A DNA stretch of 64,000 nucleotides from Flavihumibacter soli (GCF_010692725.1 NZ_JAAFZB010000087.1:45498-109497); one strand, 5' to 3'; shown: positions 45,965-56,121, counted from the first letter of the stretch. Notes: generated from the sequence alone by a model not told the origin. Numbers and translations: made by a program.

Positions 45965-48733
45965 ATGGTAAAATCTCTTAAATTTTTTTTCGCTTGCTCC
46001 CTTTGCTGTTGGATGATGCAGGTTGCAGCCCAGGAAAAACTTTCCCTGGCAGGCCGGTGGAATGTGAAACTGGATTCGCAAAATGAGGGTGTAAAGCAAA
46101 AATGGTTCACCCAGGAATTTGAAAAAGCGATTCAGCTTCCAGGGACACTTGACGATGCCGGCATCGGCGAGAAGACTTCCCTTTCTGATGAAAAGATGGA
46201 GAAGGAAGTTGTTCTTAAACTGGCAAGGAAGCATTCTTATATAGGGCCGGCATGGTATTCAAAAGAGATAACCATTCCTCAGAACTGGAAGGAAAAGAAT
46301 ATCCGTTTGTCGCTTGAGCGGGTAATATGGAATACCCGGATCTGGATAGACGGCAAGGAAGCCGGCAGCGATGAAAGCCTTAGCGCTCCGCACCGGTTTG
46401 ATTTGACGTCCTTCTTAAGTCCAGGCAAGCACCTGATGGTGATCCGTATTGATAACTCCAAACAGCATGAGATCAGCCATCGGAATATGGGACATGCCTA
46501 TACGGATGGCACCCAGATCATCTGGAATGGGATAATCGGGAAGATTGAACTAGTTGCTCAGCAAAAGCTGCGAATTAATTTGCTTCAGACGTATCCTAAG
46601 CTTGATGACCGGTCAGTTACTATTTCTGCCGCTCTGCAAAACGATCATAAAACTCAGAGCAAGGGGACTTTGCTGGTGCATATACTGGATTCCGATAACA
46701 AGATTGTGGCTTCACAAAAATTACCGGTAACCATTCCCGCCGGAGAATTCCATAAGAAGATCAAATTGTCACTCGGACAAAAGGCAAAGCTTTGGGATGA
46801 GTTTAATCCAAATTTATATACCGCTAAAGTGATCCTTAGCGGTTCAAAGTCAGGGGAAACAGATGCAGCATCCACTACTTTCGGTTTGAGAGAAATAACC
46901 GGGAGGAACAGCCTGCTGCAGGTGAACGGCAACAGGGTGTTTTTACGGGGATCCCTCGAATGCAGTATTTTCCCGCTTACAGGCTATCCGCCGATGGATA
47001 AGCAAGGCTGGCTGAAAGTGTTTAAAACAGCAAAGGAATACGGATTGAATCATATTCGTTTTCACTCATGGTGTCCGCCAGAAGCGGCATTTGAGGTAGC
47101 GGACTCCCTGGGTTTTTATTTGCAGGCAGAACTTCCGTTCTGGAACGAAAATGTAGGCGAGAGCAAAACGGTTATTCCATTTCTAAAGGATGAAGCTAAA
47201 AGGATCCGTGAGGAATATGGTAATCACCCTTCCTTTGTTTTATGGTCTCTGGGTAATGAGCTGAGAGGCGATTTTGCTGTGCTGGATGATCTGTACACCG
47301 AAGTGAAAGGAGAGGATAAGCGCCATCTGTATGCAACGACAACTTTTACATTTGAAAAAGGTCATGGAAGATGGCCCGAAAAGGCCGATGAGTTTTTTGT
47401 TACCCAGTATACCACCAAAGGCTGGGTAAGAGGACAGGGTATCTTTAATACTTATACACCTGATTTTTCAACCGATTACAGTAAGGCTGTTGACAGTTTG
47501 CCCGTGCCGATCATTACTCATGAGATCGGGCAGTACTCCGTTTATCCAAATCTTGAAGAGATCAGCAAGTACACCGGCGTATTAGATCCTTTAAATTTTA
47601 AAGCCATCCGTCATGATCTCATGAAAAAAGGTATGGCAGACCTGGCGCCGTCATATACGCTGGCCAGCGGCAAGTTCTCAGCTTCATTGTATAAAGAGGA
47701 AATAGAACGAGCGCTTAGAACCAAAGGGATGAGTGGCTTTCAATTGCTTGACCTGCACGATTTCCCGGGGCAGGGAACAGCCACTGTAGGTATTCTGGAT
47801 GCCTTCTGGGACAGTAAGGGCCTGGTAACTCCACTCGAACATCGAATGTATTGTTCGCCGGTAGTGCCCCTTATTCGTTTTGACAAAGCAAGTTATTTTA
47901 ATACAGAGCAGGTTCATGCAACTGCAGAAATTGCGAATTTTGGGAGCTCGCAGCTTAAACAGGTAGTACCGGTATGGAAGGTAAGCGGTAAAAATGGGCG
48001 CCTTATTTTTAACGGAGAACTCGCGGTACAGGATATTCCGGTAGGAAACGGCATCAGTCTGGGTAGCTTCGGCTTCGATCTGAAGCAATTGGAGAGGGCT
48101 GAAGAACTCACGATAGAGCTGCAGATAAAGGGCACAGCCTATAAGAATCAATGGAAGATTTGGGTGTATCCCCAGCAGAAGCAAAACGGAAACAAGGTCA
48201 TTTTCACTTCTTCGGTTAAAGAAGCGATTAGCTACCTGGCCGAAGGCAGCAAAGTGATCTTAAATCCGGATACTGCCTTTATAAACGGAGTTGAAGGTCG
48301 TTTTGCGCCTGTTTTCTGGAGTCCCGTGCATTTTCCCAAACAACCCGGAACAATGGGAATCTTATGTGATCCGCAGCATCGGGCTTTAGACGGATTTCCT
48401 ACGGATTTCTACAGCAATTGGCAATGGTGGGACCTGATTAAAAATTCGAAAACAATGATTATCGATTCATTGCCTCCCATGAAACCGATTGTGCGGGTGA
48501 TCGATAATTTCTTTAAAAACCGCAAAATGGCACTGGTCATCGAAGCGAAAGTCGGAAAAGGCAAGCTCCTGCTTGTATCCACCGATATCAGGAACAACCT
48601 GGAATCAAGGCCGGCCGCAGGGCAATTAAGATCCAGCCTGGTTAAATACGCTGAAAGCGAAGACTTTTCCCCCGAACTGGTCTTAGATGAAGTTCAGCTT
48701 AAGCAATTGTTCATAAATCCCTCAGGAAAATAA
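45965..48733 (+). CDS. GH2 beta-galactosidase-type hydrolase
   Basis: An exported GH2 enzyme of 922 residues with a signal peptide ending at about 22 (QVAAQ). It has a jelly-roll sugar-binding domain (LAGRWNVKLDS), an Ig-like domain, and a TIM barrel with HIRFHSWCPPEAAFEVAD. The catalytic acid is Glu432 in LWSLGNEL, and the nucleophile is probably Glu520 in ITHEIGQYSV. A long C-terminal part (about 620-920) of beta domains follows. It would remove galactose exposed after desialylation. It is the last gene of the sialic-acid PUL, 94 bases after the esterase, and a strong terminator follows. Confidence 0.87.
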   Translation: MVKSLKFFFACSLCCWMMQVAAQEKLSLAGRWNVKLDSQNEGVKQKWFTQEFEKAIQLPGTLDDAGIGEKTSLSDEKMEKEVVLKLARKHSYIGPAWYSKEITIPQNWKEKNIRLSLERVIWNTRIWIDGKEAGSDESLSAPHRFDLTSFLSPGKHLMVIRIDNSKQHEISHRNMGHAYTDGTQIIWNGIIGKIELVAQQKLRINLLQTYPKLDDRSVTISAALQNDHKTQSKGTLLVHILDSDNKIVASQKLPVTIPAGEFHKKIKLSLGQKAKLWDEFNPNLYTAKVILSGSKSGETDAASTTFGLREITGRNSLLQVNGNRVFLRGSLECSIFPLTGYPPMDKQGWLKVFKTAKEYGLNHIRFHSWCPPEAAFEVADSLGFYLQAELPFWNENVGESKTVIPFLKDEAKRIREEYGNHPSFVLWSLGNELRGDFAVLDDLYTEVKGEDKRHLYATTTFTFEKGHGRWPEKADEFFVTQYTTKGWVRGQGIFNTYTPDFSTDYSKAVDSLPVPIITHEIGQYSVYPNLEEISKYTGVLDPLNFKAIRHDLMKKGMADLAPSYTLASGKFSASLYKEEIERALRTKGMSGFQLLDLHDFPGQGTATVGILDAFWDSKGLVTPLEHRMYCSPVVPLIRFDKASYFNTEQVHATAEIANFGSSQLKQVVPVWKVSGKNGRLIFNGELAVQDIPVGNGISLGSFGFDLKQLERAEELTIELQIKGTAYKNQWKIWVYPQQKQNGNKVIFTSSVKEAISYLAEGSKVILNPDTAFINGVEGRFAPVFWSPVHFPKQPGTMGILCDPQHRALDGFPTDFYSNWQWWDLIKNSKTMIIDSLPPMKPIVRVIDNFFKNRKMALVIEAKVGKGKLLLVSTDIRNNLESRPAAGQLRSSLVKYAESEDFSPELVLDEVQLKQLFINPSGK

Positions 48734-48900
48734 TTAAAAGAGCATATACCAGGTTTGTCTCGAGTTAACTTTTCGGGTTTGACAACCATTGAAAAGGTAT
48801 CCAGGGACAAACTTACTGCCTTACCCCAGACAACAGGTATGTTTTCCCGAACCCGCTGAATGTAATTGAGGCAAGCGGATGCCGCAGAATTAAGTATCTA

Positions 48901-48934
48901 AAAATAAACCCGGGGTTGTGCCGGGGTTTATTTT
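48901..48934 (+). terminator. strong hairpin terminator closing the sialic-acid PUL
   Basis: AAAATAAACCC / GGGTTTATTTT stem of 11 bp with additional G/C pairs in the loop-proximal part and a TTTT tail. It is symmetric, so it can also end minus-strand transcripts from the lipoprotein gene at 48969-49742. Confidence 0.75.
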
Positions 48935-48968
48935 GGTATAATGGGATAGTAAACCACGTTTATCACAT

Positions 48969-49742
48969 TCACTTTTTTGAATTTAACAATAAATCATTAA
49001 GCTTAATTAACTCTCTTATCGAATCCTGGCCAATGATATTAGCCCTTTTTAGCTCAAATAGATATTCCTGTCTTGGAATGGATATTCTGTCTGTTTGCGG
49101 TGGGATAGCGTTATACACATACCTGATTCTGAATAATTTCGAGTTTTTCGAACTGTCCAACCTGGAGGAAAAAGAGTATTCAAAATCTTGTAATTTTTGT
49201 GAAAAATACAGATAGATTGTATCTGGATGGGTTTCACCCTTTATTGGTGAATAGGTTTCTTTAATAAAATCCTTTTCATGAAGAGTCGAGACTTTTCTCG
49301 AATTTTCGAAATTGTCAAATTTTGAATTTTTAAAAGCATACTTGATTAAAAAAGAATCTACTAAAAGTCTCTGCTTATAATTCGTTGCATTAATTGAATC
49401 ATATATACTGCCATAGATTTCATTATTCTTTTGTACAAAATAGCGAAACTTTAGTGTTGTGTTAACGTCTTCACTAAGGAAATCTCCATCTTTGTTAAGA
49501 TTCGTTGTGGTTACCGTGTGATAGGATGGGATTCTATATATTGTATGTTTTTTATTTCGAAATATAGATATACTATCTTCCTCTGTTATAAACTCGGTTT
49601 CTGTTGCGCGAAGGTTTTCCCACCTGAAGGCTAGAGTTTCACCTGTAAAACTTTTAAATGAGGAATTTGATGCTCTGCAATTGAAAGATAAAAAGGTACA
49701 AACTGTCAGAATTAATATTCTGACATAAGGTTTCTCAATCAT
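48969..49742 (-). CDS. uncharacterised AT-rich lipoprotein
   Basis: A protein of 257 residues with a lipobox (TFLSFNC, Cys22). The remainder is polar, rich in Ser, Asn, Lys and aromatic residues, with no motif I recognise. It probably sits in the outer or inner membrane facing the periplasm. The frame extends back to 49790, but the ATG at 49742 gives the normal lipoprotein signal. Base composition is more AT-rich than both the PUL and the housekeeping genes around it, which suggests a separate origin. It faces the terminator of the sialic-acid PUL. Confidence 0.6.
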   Translation of the reverse strand: MIEKPYVRILILTVCTFLSFNCRASNSSFKSFTGETLAFRWENLRATETEFITEEDSISIFRNKKHTIYRIPSYHTVTTTNLNKDGDFLSEDVNTTLKFRYFVQKNNEIYGSIYDSINATNYKQRLLVDSFLIKYAFKNSKFDNFENSRKVSTLHEKDFIKETYSPIKGETHPDTIYLYFSQKLQDFEYSFSSRLDSSKNSKLFRIRYVYNAIPPQTDRISIPRQEYLFELKRANIIGQDSIRELIKLNDLLLNSKK

Positions 49743-49971
49743 AAATAGTAAAAGTACGGCATGAAGTAACGTTGTTATCACTACAACCAAAAGGACATTC
49801 CTGGCTAATTATACTATATTCTATTGAGAATTTTATGCCATATTGGCGATTTTTTGGAGAAAGAATATTTGAGCGGCCCCACCTAAATTACCTCATTTGT
49901 TACCCCATTAGTTCGTTATGTTCTGAAAAGATAAACTTTGCCATACTCATCAATTGTGGTATGCTTTTTTC

Positions 49972-51249
49972 TCAACTTTGCACTAACGGAAAATATCGGT
50001 TCTCGAGGATATTCACAATGACCTTACTGTCCTTTAAATCGTCTCCAGTGTCAATGAGATGTTCAATAACTAAAGGTTTACTCTTAGACTTAACATTTTT
50101 TGTTATTATCCGGGGATTTTGTAACAAAGTCATAGTGGATTTCTCCATTTTTTCAGCTTCAGGAGTCTTCAAATAGGTATTTTCGCTTACTCGTTCTCTT
50201 AAAATAGTTGCACTTAGTCCCTCTTTTGCGGCTAATCTTGCGTAAAACAACTGTTCCTCGGGCTCTCTCAAAGGCAATATCGCTAAAAGGTGTTCCCATG
50301 GTACCAAGTAAGCAATTCTGTGATTGACTGAATCCAAAACGTTTTGAAAAAAATGCATCATGTTGAGCAACTGATCGGTAGTGAAATTCGAGCCGTATTT
50401 TGTGGTTAATCTTTTCGAAATTGTATCAATCAAATTAGTCTTATTAATACTTTCAGGCATTGAGTGTAACTGTGCATTAATACACTCTCCAATTTGACGA
50501 AAGGAGCTATTCAAGGTTCCATTAAGCCACCAATTATGAGATTTTCTGAATTCTTCAATCTCTTGAATTAATTCAAATAGTACACCTTGTTTTTTCGAAC
50601 CTTTCTCTGTTTTTGCAGGTGCTGGTTCAGCAACAATGGATGGAGTCAGTAACTTACGAAAATCAGCTGACCGATAATTCCCAAAAAAATATCTGGACAT
50701 TAGTCTAATAAGAGCTTGTTGTTTCACACCGATTCTAAACATTTCCCCCCACCATTCATCATTCCACCCGTTTACATAACGGTTAAACTTAGAGGATTTA
50801 TCCTGCTGGCTATTTTTATTGCGAATTGCATCAAGAAGTTGGTCCGGACTTAACCCTTGCCTAATCGTTATATCTACATAAAACCATTTAGATTCAAGAT
50901 CTTTAATTCTCAGCAATATCAGAATGTGTTGCCAACTTAACAAACGAGAAATATCCTTAGCTACAGAAATATTAGGAAAATGCTCTGCAAATAATTTCAT
51001 TTTTGCAACGTTTCGTTTAGAAAAGAGCTTACCGTAGCGAAGCGTCAGCTCGTCTGAAATATCCGAAACCAGGGGCTTAATCTGCGTCTTTGTATTGCCA
51101 GCATTCAGATAGTCTGCTACTTGCTTACCTGTTTTCCAAAAAAGACTTACCAACTCAACATTGGTAATTCCAAGTAGATCATTATCCCTTCTTTCAATAA
51201 GGTCTGATAGCCTACTCGAAATCTCTGTAGCTAATCTTTCATAGTTCAT
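49972..51249 (-). CDS. tandem DUF1016 N-domain (YhcG-like) protein without nuclease
   Basis: A protein of 425 residues with two copies of the DUF1016 N-terminal (YhcG) helical domain. Copy 1 (about 5-150) has VELVSLFWKTGKQVADYL, RYGKLFSKRNVAKMKLFAE and LSWQHILILLRI. Copy 2 (about 225-370) has LNSSFRQIGECINAQL, KYGSNFTTDQLLNMMHFF and VPWEHLLAILPLREPEEQLFYA. YhcG proteins usually carry one such domain and a C-terminal PDDEXK nuclease; here only about 55 residues follow copy 2 and no nuclease motif is visible. It may be a regulator, an antitoxin-like partner or a decayed fusion. It is AT-rich and has no obvious partner gene. Confidence 0.75.
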   Translation of the reverse strand: MNYERLATEISSRLSDLIERRDNDLLGITNVELVSLFWKTGKQVADYLNAGNTKTQIKPLVSDISDELTLRYGKLFSKRNVAKMKLFAEHFPNISVAKDISRLLSWQHILILLRIKDLESKWFYVDITIRQGLSPDQLLDAIRNKNSQQDKSSKFNRYVNGWNDEWWGEMFRIGVKQQALIRLMSRYFFGNYRSADFRKLLTPSIVAEPAPAKTEKGSKKQGVLFELIQEIEEFRKSHNWWLNGTLNSSFRQIGECINAQLHSMPESINKTNLIDTISKRLTTKYGSNFTTDQLLNMMHFFQNVLDSVNHRIAYLVPWEHLLAILPLREPEEQLFYARLAAKEGLSATILRERVSENTYLKTPEAEKMEKSTMTLLQNPRIITKNVKSKSKPLVIEHLIDTGDDLKDSKVIVNILENRYFPLVQS

Positions 51250-51620
51250 TTCATCGTGTGGTTTTGATAATAATTAATTGGTGGGAAAATAGTGATAAAA
51301 AAGTATAGAGATGAAGAATGGCAATGGGTCAACGGCTTAAATGAACCGCTTATTTCCGAAGCGTTATTTTATTAAGTTCAGGACATAATAAACGGCGAGC
51401 CACAGGGATACGGGTTCAGCCTGTAAAATTAATTAGGGACTGCCATTGCAGGGATTTTTGCAGTATGCAACTTGTGATAAACAGCTCACCGGGACCGCCT
51501 AAAAAGGCAGGAAAGATTCGATACTTCGTGAAAAACTGCTATTTGACGGGAATGAATATCGAACCCGCGAGTCACCGAAGCGGCCCAGCTTATCTATTCG
51601 ATTACCAATAAGTTACGGGG

Positions 51621-51663
51621 AAATAAAAACGGGAAAGAACGTGATAAAATACGTCTTTCCCGT
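51621..51663 (-). terminator. intrinsic terminator after ettA
   Basis: Stem of 13 bp with one bulged A (ACGGGAAAGAACGT / ACGTCTTTCCCGT, 51629-51663). On the minus strand it is followed by GTTTTTATTT, a clear U-run. It would end the ettA transcript, including the tRNA-like sequence. Confidence 0.75.
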
Positions 51664-51664
51664 C

Positions 51665-51696
51665 TGGTACTGAAGGCGGGAATCGAACCTGCACTC
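51665..51696 (-). pseudogene. tRNA 3'-half-like remnant (T-arm, acceptor strand, CCA)
   Basis: Read on the minus strand, 51692-51665 gives a T-arm GCAGG-TTCGATT-CCCGC (5-bp stem with one A/C mismatch, 7-base TTCGATT loop), then seven bases CTTCAGT, an A at the discriminator position and CCA. This is exactly the geometry of a tRNA 3' end. No D-arm, anticodon arm or matching 5' acceptor strand is found upstream, where ettA coding sequence begins 22 bases away. It is therefore a fragment, for instance an attachment-site scar, or a chance resemblance. Confidence 0.5.
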
Positions 51697-51717
51697 GCTT
51701 TAAGGCTAGCAGAATTC

Positions 51718-53400
51718 TTATTCAACCAATTTTTTATACCGCATCCGGTGAGGGGTGATATCGCCTGTGCGTTTCTTGCGGTTCTCTTCGTATTCGGAAT
51801 AGTTGCCTTCATAGAAGTAAACCTGGGAATCGCCTTCGAAGGCCAGGATGTGTGTACAGATCCGGTCGAGGAACCAGCGATCGTGGGAGATGATCACTGC
51901 GCAACCCCCGAAGTTTTCCAGGCCTTCTTCGAGTGCCCGCAAGGTGTTCACATCTATATCATTTGTCGGCTCATCCAGCAGCAATACATTGGAGCTTTTT
52001 TTCAGGGTGATGGAAAGGTGGACCCTGTTGCGTTCTCCTCCGGAAAGCACGCTCACCTTTTTCTGCTGATCCGCCCCGTTGAAATTAAATTTGGAAACGT
52101 AGGCCCTTGAATTGATCGGCTTATTTCCCAGGAGAATTGTTTCCTGGCCATCGGTAATATTTTCCCATACAGATTTATTAGGATCCAGGTCGTCGTGCAT
52201 TTGGTCAACATAACCCAAGGCAACAGTTTCGCCCACCCGGAAAGTTCCGGAGTCCGGAGTCTCCTGTCCCGTAATCAGGCGGAATAGGGTTGTCTTGCCG
52301 GCGCCGTTCGGGCCGATAATTCCTACGATACCTGCCGGCGGCAGTGAAAAATTAAGATCCTCGAACAGAAGTTTATTGCCATAGGCTTTAGTGACGTTCT
52401 GCGCTTCGATGACCACATTTCCGAGACGCGGACCTGGCGGGATAAACAGTTCCAGTTTGTCTTCGCGGTCTTTAGTCTCTTCGGACGCCAGTTTTTCGTA
52501 GTTGGAAAGACGCGCTTTTGATTTCGCATGACGCGCCTTTGGGGCCATTCGCACCCACTCGAGCTCGCGCTCCAGTGTCTTTTGGCGTTTGCTTTCAGTC
52601 TTCTCCTCGGAGGCGAGGCGTTTTGATTTCTGGTCAAGCCATGATGAATAATTACCTTTCCACGGAATACCTTCACCGCGGTCCAGTTCAAGGATCCATC
52701 CGGCTACGTTATCCAGGAAATACCTGTCGTGGGTAACGGCAATTACAGTTCCCTTATATTGTTTCAGATGCTGTTCCAGCCAGTCGATACTTTCGGCATC
52801 CAAGTGGTTGGTCGGCTCGTCGAGTAATAAAACATCGGGCTCCTGAAGCAATAAGCGACAAAGTGCTACACGTCTGCGTTCTCCTCCTGACAAAGTGGCA
52901 ATTTTAGTATCAGGTTCGGCGCAACGCAGGGCATCCATCGCCCTTTCCAGCTTCGAGTCAAGTTCCCATGCCCCAACCGCATCGATATGATCCTGTAGTT
53001 CTCCCTGCCGGGCAAGCAGCTTATCCATCTCATCGGCATTCTCGTAGACCTCAGGCAGACCAAATTTTTCGTTGATCTCTTCATACTCCTGCAGGATCGC
53101 TTTGATAGGTGCAACTCCTTCCTCTACTACCTCTTTGACGGTTTTTTCAGGATTTAATTCCGGTTCCTGAGCCAGATAGCCAACAGAATAGCCCGGAGCA
53201 AATACTACTTCCCCCTGGAAAGATTTATCCAAACCGGCAATAATTTTTAAAACAGAAGACTTCCCTGAACCGTTTAACCCTATAACCCCGATCTTGGCGC
53301 CATAGAAGAATGAGAGGTATATATTTTTGAGAACTTGTTTTTGAGGCGGGTAAATCTTATTGACCCCGGCCATAGAAAAAATGATTTTCTCGTCTGCCAT
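51718..53400 (-). CDS. ettA: energy-dependent translational throttle protein EttA
   Basis: An ABC-F protein of 560 residues with two ATPase domains. The first has Walker A GLNGSGKSS and signature LSGGERRRVALC, with LLDEPTNHLD. The second has GPNGAGKTT, signature LSGGERNRVHLS and LLDEPTNDID. The inter-domain linker with EttA-type sequences (KTESKRQKTLERELEWVRM, KARHAKSKARLSNYEKL) and the complete C-terminus match EttA, which gates the first steps of translation elongation according to energy state. It is divergent from clpC with 186 bases between. Confidence 0.94.
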   Translation of the reverse strand: MADEKIIFSMAGVNKIYPPQKQVLKNIYLSFFYGAKIGVIGLNGSGKSSVLKIIAGLDKSFQGEVVFAPGYSVGYLAQEPELNPEKTVKEVVEEGVAPIKAILQEYEEINEKFGLPEVYENADEMDKLLARQGELQDHIDAVGAWELDSKLERAMDALRCAEPDTKIATLSGGERRRVALCRLLLQEPDVLLLDEPTNHLDAESIDWLEQHLKQYKGTVIAVTHDRYFLDNVAGWILELDRGEGIPWKGNYSSWLDQKSKRLASEEKTESKRQKTLERELEWVRMAPKARHAKSKARLSNYEKLASEETKDREDKLELFIPPGPRLGNVVIEAQNVTKAYGNKLLFEDLNFSLPPAGIVGIIGPNGAGKTTLFRLITGQETPDSGTFRVGETVALGYVDQMHDDLDPNKSVWENITDGQETILLGNKPINSRAYVSKFNFNGADQQKKVSVLSGGERNRVHLSITLKKSSNVLLLDEPTNDIDVNTLRALEEGLENFGGCAVIISHDRWFLDRICTHILAFEGDSQVYFYEGNYSEYEENRKKRTGDITPHRMRYKKLVE

Positions 53401-53508
53401 AATTATATTTTAAATCCCGCAAATATCGCCAAATAAGTCAAAAAGGTGTCAAGTTAATTATCTGAAAATTACTGGAAACCATTTATAGTTAAATGGCGTA
53501 ATTGTTGA

Positions 53509-53516
53509 TAACTTTG
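53509..53516 (+). promoter_or_regulatory. candidate -7 box of clpC
   Basis: TAACTTTG matches the Bacteroidota -7 consensus TAnnTTTG. It lies 70 bases before the clpC start. No good TTG is found at the usual -33 distance, so the call is tentative. Confidence 0.4.
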
Positions 53517-53586
53517 TTAGATGCCGCTCTAATCACAACTCAATAAATTAATAGATTAGGGCGTTAAAGACCAAGAAAGGTAATAA

Positions 53587-56121
53587 ATGGAAGCAAAATT
53601 TTCACCACGCGTCAAAGACGTGATATCATATAGCAGGGAAGAAGCTCTGCGACTGGGGCACGATTATATTGGCACGGAGCATTTACTTTTAGGGCTCATC
53701 CGCGAAGGGGATGGGATGGCAATAAAGATATTGAAAGGGGCAGGCGTAGACACTTCACGCCTGAGACGTTCGATCGAGGACGCTGTGAAAGGCACATCTT
53801 CAACAACAGTTAATCTTGGAAATATACCTTTAACCAAACAAGCCGAAAAAGTTTTAAAGATCACTTACCTTGAAGCGAAAATCTTCAAGAGCGATGTGAT
53901 CGGTACCGAGCATTTACTATTATCCATACTAAGGGATGAGGATAATATAGCCTCCCAGATATTGTTGCAGTACAATATCAATTATGATGTATTTAAATCG
54001 GAAGTAGAGAACAATAAGGAAGGATTTCGTGATGAGGCCCCGGGCTCTGCGGCAGGAGATGATGATTTCAGGGAAGAAGAGAGTTTCAGCCAGCCTAAAA
54101 AGGTATCTGATATAAAGTCAAAAACTCCGGTTCTTGACAATTTCGGACGCGACCTTACCCGTGCCGCTGAGGATGGTAAGCTTGACCCTATTGTCGGCCG
54201 TGAGAAAGAGATTGAAAGGGTTTCGCAGATCTTATCCCGCCGTAAAAAGAACAATCCGATTCTCATCGGTGAACCCGGTGTGGGTAAATCTGCTATCGCA
54301 GAAGGGCTGGCATTGCGGATCATTCAGCGTAAAGTTTCAAGGGTACTTTTCAATAAAAGAGTAGTGACACTTGACCTTGCTTCGCTTGTTGCGGGCACCA
54401 AGTACCGGGGCCAATTCGAAGAGCGAATGAAGGCGGTGATGAATGAGCTTGAGAAATCTCCGGACGTGATCCTGTTTATTGATGAGATCCATACGATAGT
54501 GGGTGCCGGCGGCGCTTCAGGTTCATTGGATGCATCTAATATGTTCAAGCCTGCTCTAGCAAGGGGCGAGATCCAATGTATTGGCGCAACGACTCTTGAC
54601 GAATATCGTCAGTATATTGAGAAGGATGGCGCGTTAGATCGTCGTTTCCAGAAAGTTATGGTTGAACCAGCTACCCCGGACGAGACTATTGAGATCCTGA
54701 CAAGGATTAAAGACAAGTACGAGGAGCACCATGGGGTTACCTATACAGACGAGGCTATTCATGCCTGCGTTAGCCTGACCTCCAGGTATATCACCGATCG
54801 TTTTCTGCCGGATAAAGCTATTGACGCTTTGGACGAGTCAGGCTCGAGAGTACACCTGACCAACATCCATGTTCCGGATAAGATCATCGAGATCGAAAGA
54901 AAGATCGAAGAGATCAAGGTTGAAAAGAACAAGGTTGTAAGAAGCCAGAAGTATGAAGAGGCTGCTAAACTGCGGGATACTGAAAAGCATCTCCTGGAAG
55001 AATTAGAGCGTGCGAAAACAGAGTGGGAAGCTGAAACAAAGACCAAACGTTATACCGTTACTGAAGATAACGTAGCGGAAGTGGTGTCGATGATGACCGG
55101 TATCCCGGTTCAACGTGTAGGACAGACTGACAGCATGAAGTTGCTGGGGATGTTTGATGCGATCAACCACCGGATCATTGGCCAGGATGACGCTGTGCGC
55201 AAACTGACAAAAGCTATTCAGCGCACACGCGCAGGATTGAAGGATCCTAAGAAACCTATCGGTTCCTTTATTTTCCTCGGTCCTACAGGTGTGGGTAAAA
55301 CGGAGTTGGCTAAGGAGCTTGCCCGCTTTATGTTTGACAGTGAAGACTCGCTGATTCAGGTTGACATGAGTGAGTACATGGAAAAATTCGCTGTTTCGCG
55401 TTTGGTCGGTGCGCCTCCGGGTTATGTTGGTTATGAAGAAGGTGGACAGCTGACCGAAAAGGTACGCCGCAAGCCTTATTCTGTAATCCTGCTGGACGAG
55501 ATCGAAAAGGCTCATCCGGATGTATTCAATATCCTGTTACAGGTATTGGATGAGGGCCAGTTAACAGACAGCCTTGGACGTAAGGTAGATTTCCGGAATA
55601 CGATTGTCATTATGACCTCCAATATCGGTGCCCGCCAGCTTAAGGATTTTGGCCAGGGAGTTGGTTTCTCAACAGCCGCTAAGTCAAACCAGGCAGATAC
55701 TTACTCACGCGGTGTGATCGAGAACGCACTGAAACGTGCCTTCGCGCCTGAGTTTCTGAACAGGGTTGATGATGTGATCGTTTTCAATTCGCTGGGAAAA
55801 GAAGAGATCTTCAAGATCATCGATATCGAGTTGACCGCATTGTTCGAGCGGATCAAAGGGCTTGGTTATGATATCAAGCTAACTGATGCAGCAAAAGACT
55901 TTATTGCTGAAAAAGGTTACGATTCTAACTTTGGAGCCCGTCCGTTGAAACGTGCGATCCAGAAGCACCTGGAAGATCCGATTGCCGAAGAGATCCTTAA
56001 AGGAGAGATGGTTGAAGGTGATGTGATGGAAGTGGATTATGACAAAGAGAAGGAAGAGATCCGCATCATTGGAAAGTCGAAGGGTAAGAAAAAGAAAGAA
56101 GAGAAAAAAGAAGACGAGTAA
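53587..56121 (+). CDS. clpC: ATP-dependent Clp protease ATP-binding subunit ClpC
   Basis: A AAA+ unfoldase of 844 residues that feeds substrates to ClpP. Two N-terminal Clp repeats (about 1-145; [33 protein letters not shown]) are followed by AAA1 with GEPGVGKSA, a UVR motif in the middle ([20 protein letters not shown]), AAA2 with GPTGVGKTE, and a ClpP-docking loop in [11 protein letters not shown]. The tail is Lys/Glu-rich ([15 protein letters not shown]). The UVR motif and the length identify ClpC rather than ClpA or ClpB. A terminator hairpin follows the gene. Confidence 0.95.
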   Translation: MEAKFSPRVKDVISYSREEALRLGHDYIGTEHLLLGLIREGDGMAIKILKGAGVDTSRLRRSIEDAVKGTSSTTVNLGNIPLTKQAEKVLKITYLEAKIFKSDVIGTEHLLLSILRDEDNIASQILLQYNINYDVFKSEVENNKEGFRDEAPGSAAGDDDFREEESFSQPKKVSDIKSKTPVLDNFGRDLTRAAEDGKLDPIVGREKEIERVSQILSRRKKNNPILIGEPGVGKSAIAEGLALRIIQRKVSRVLFNKRVVTLDLASLVAGTKYRGQFEERMKAVMNELEKSPDVILFIDEIHTIVGAGGASGSLDASNMFKPALARGEIQCIGATTLDEYRQYIEKDGALDRRFQKVMVEPATPDETIEILTRIKDKYEEHHGVTYTDEAIHACVSLTSRYITDRFLPDKAIDALDESGSRVHLTNIHVPDKIIEIERKIEEIKVEKNKVVRSQKYEEAAKLRDTEKHLLEELERAKTEWEAETKTKRYTVTEDNVAEVVSMMTGIPVQRVGQTDSMKLLGMFDAINHRIIGQDDAVRKLTKAIQRTRAGLKDPKKPIGSFIFLGPTGVGKTELAKELARFMFDSEDSLIQVDMSEYMEKFAVSRLVGAPPGYVGYEEGGQLTEKVRRKPYSVILLDEIEKAHPDVFNILLQVLDEGQLTDSLGRKVDFRNTIVIMTSNIGARQLKDFGQGVGFSTAAKSNQADTYSRGVIENALKRAFAPEFLNRVDDVIVFNSLGKEEIFKIIDIELTALFERIKGLGYDIKLTDAAKDFIAEKGYDSNFGARPLKRAIQKHLEDPIAEEILKGEMVEGDVMEVDYDKEKEEIRIIGKSKGKKKKEEKKEDE

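Larger units (their letters stand above)
51250..51717. other. 468-base non-coding region downstream of ettA
   Basis: Holds a tRNA 3'-half-like sequence next to the ettA stop, a strong minus-strand terminator hairpin, a weaker T-arm-like sequence at about 51546-51575 and no convincing gene. It forms the boundary between the AT-rich patch and the housekeeping block. Confidence 0.6.

Noticed and set aside
51546..51575. Second tRNA T-arm-like sequence on the minus strand
   Set aside because: The CGGG/CCCG stem encloses a 13-base loop instead of seven and no CCA follows at the right distance; kept only as a remark.
55003..55515. 170-codon open frame on the minus strand
   Set aside because: Lies antisense within clpC and shows no protein-like motif.
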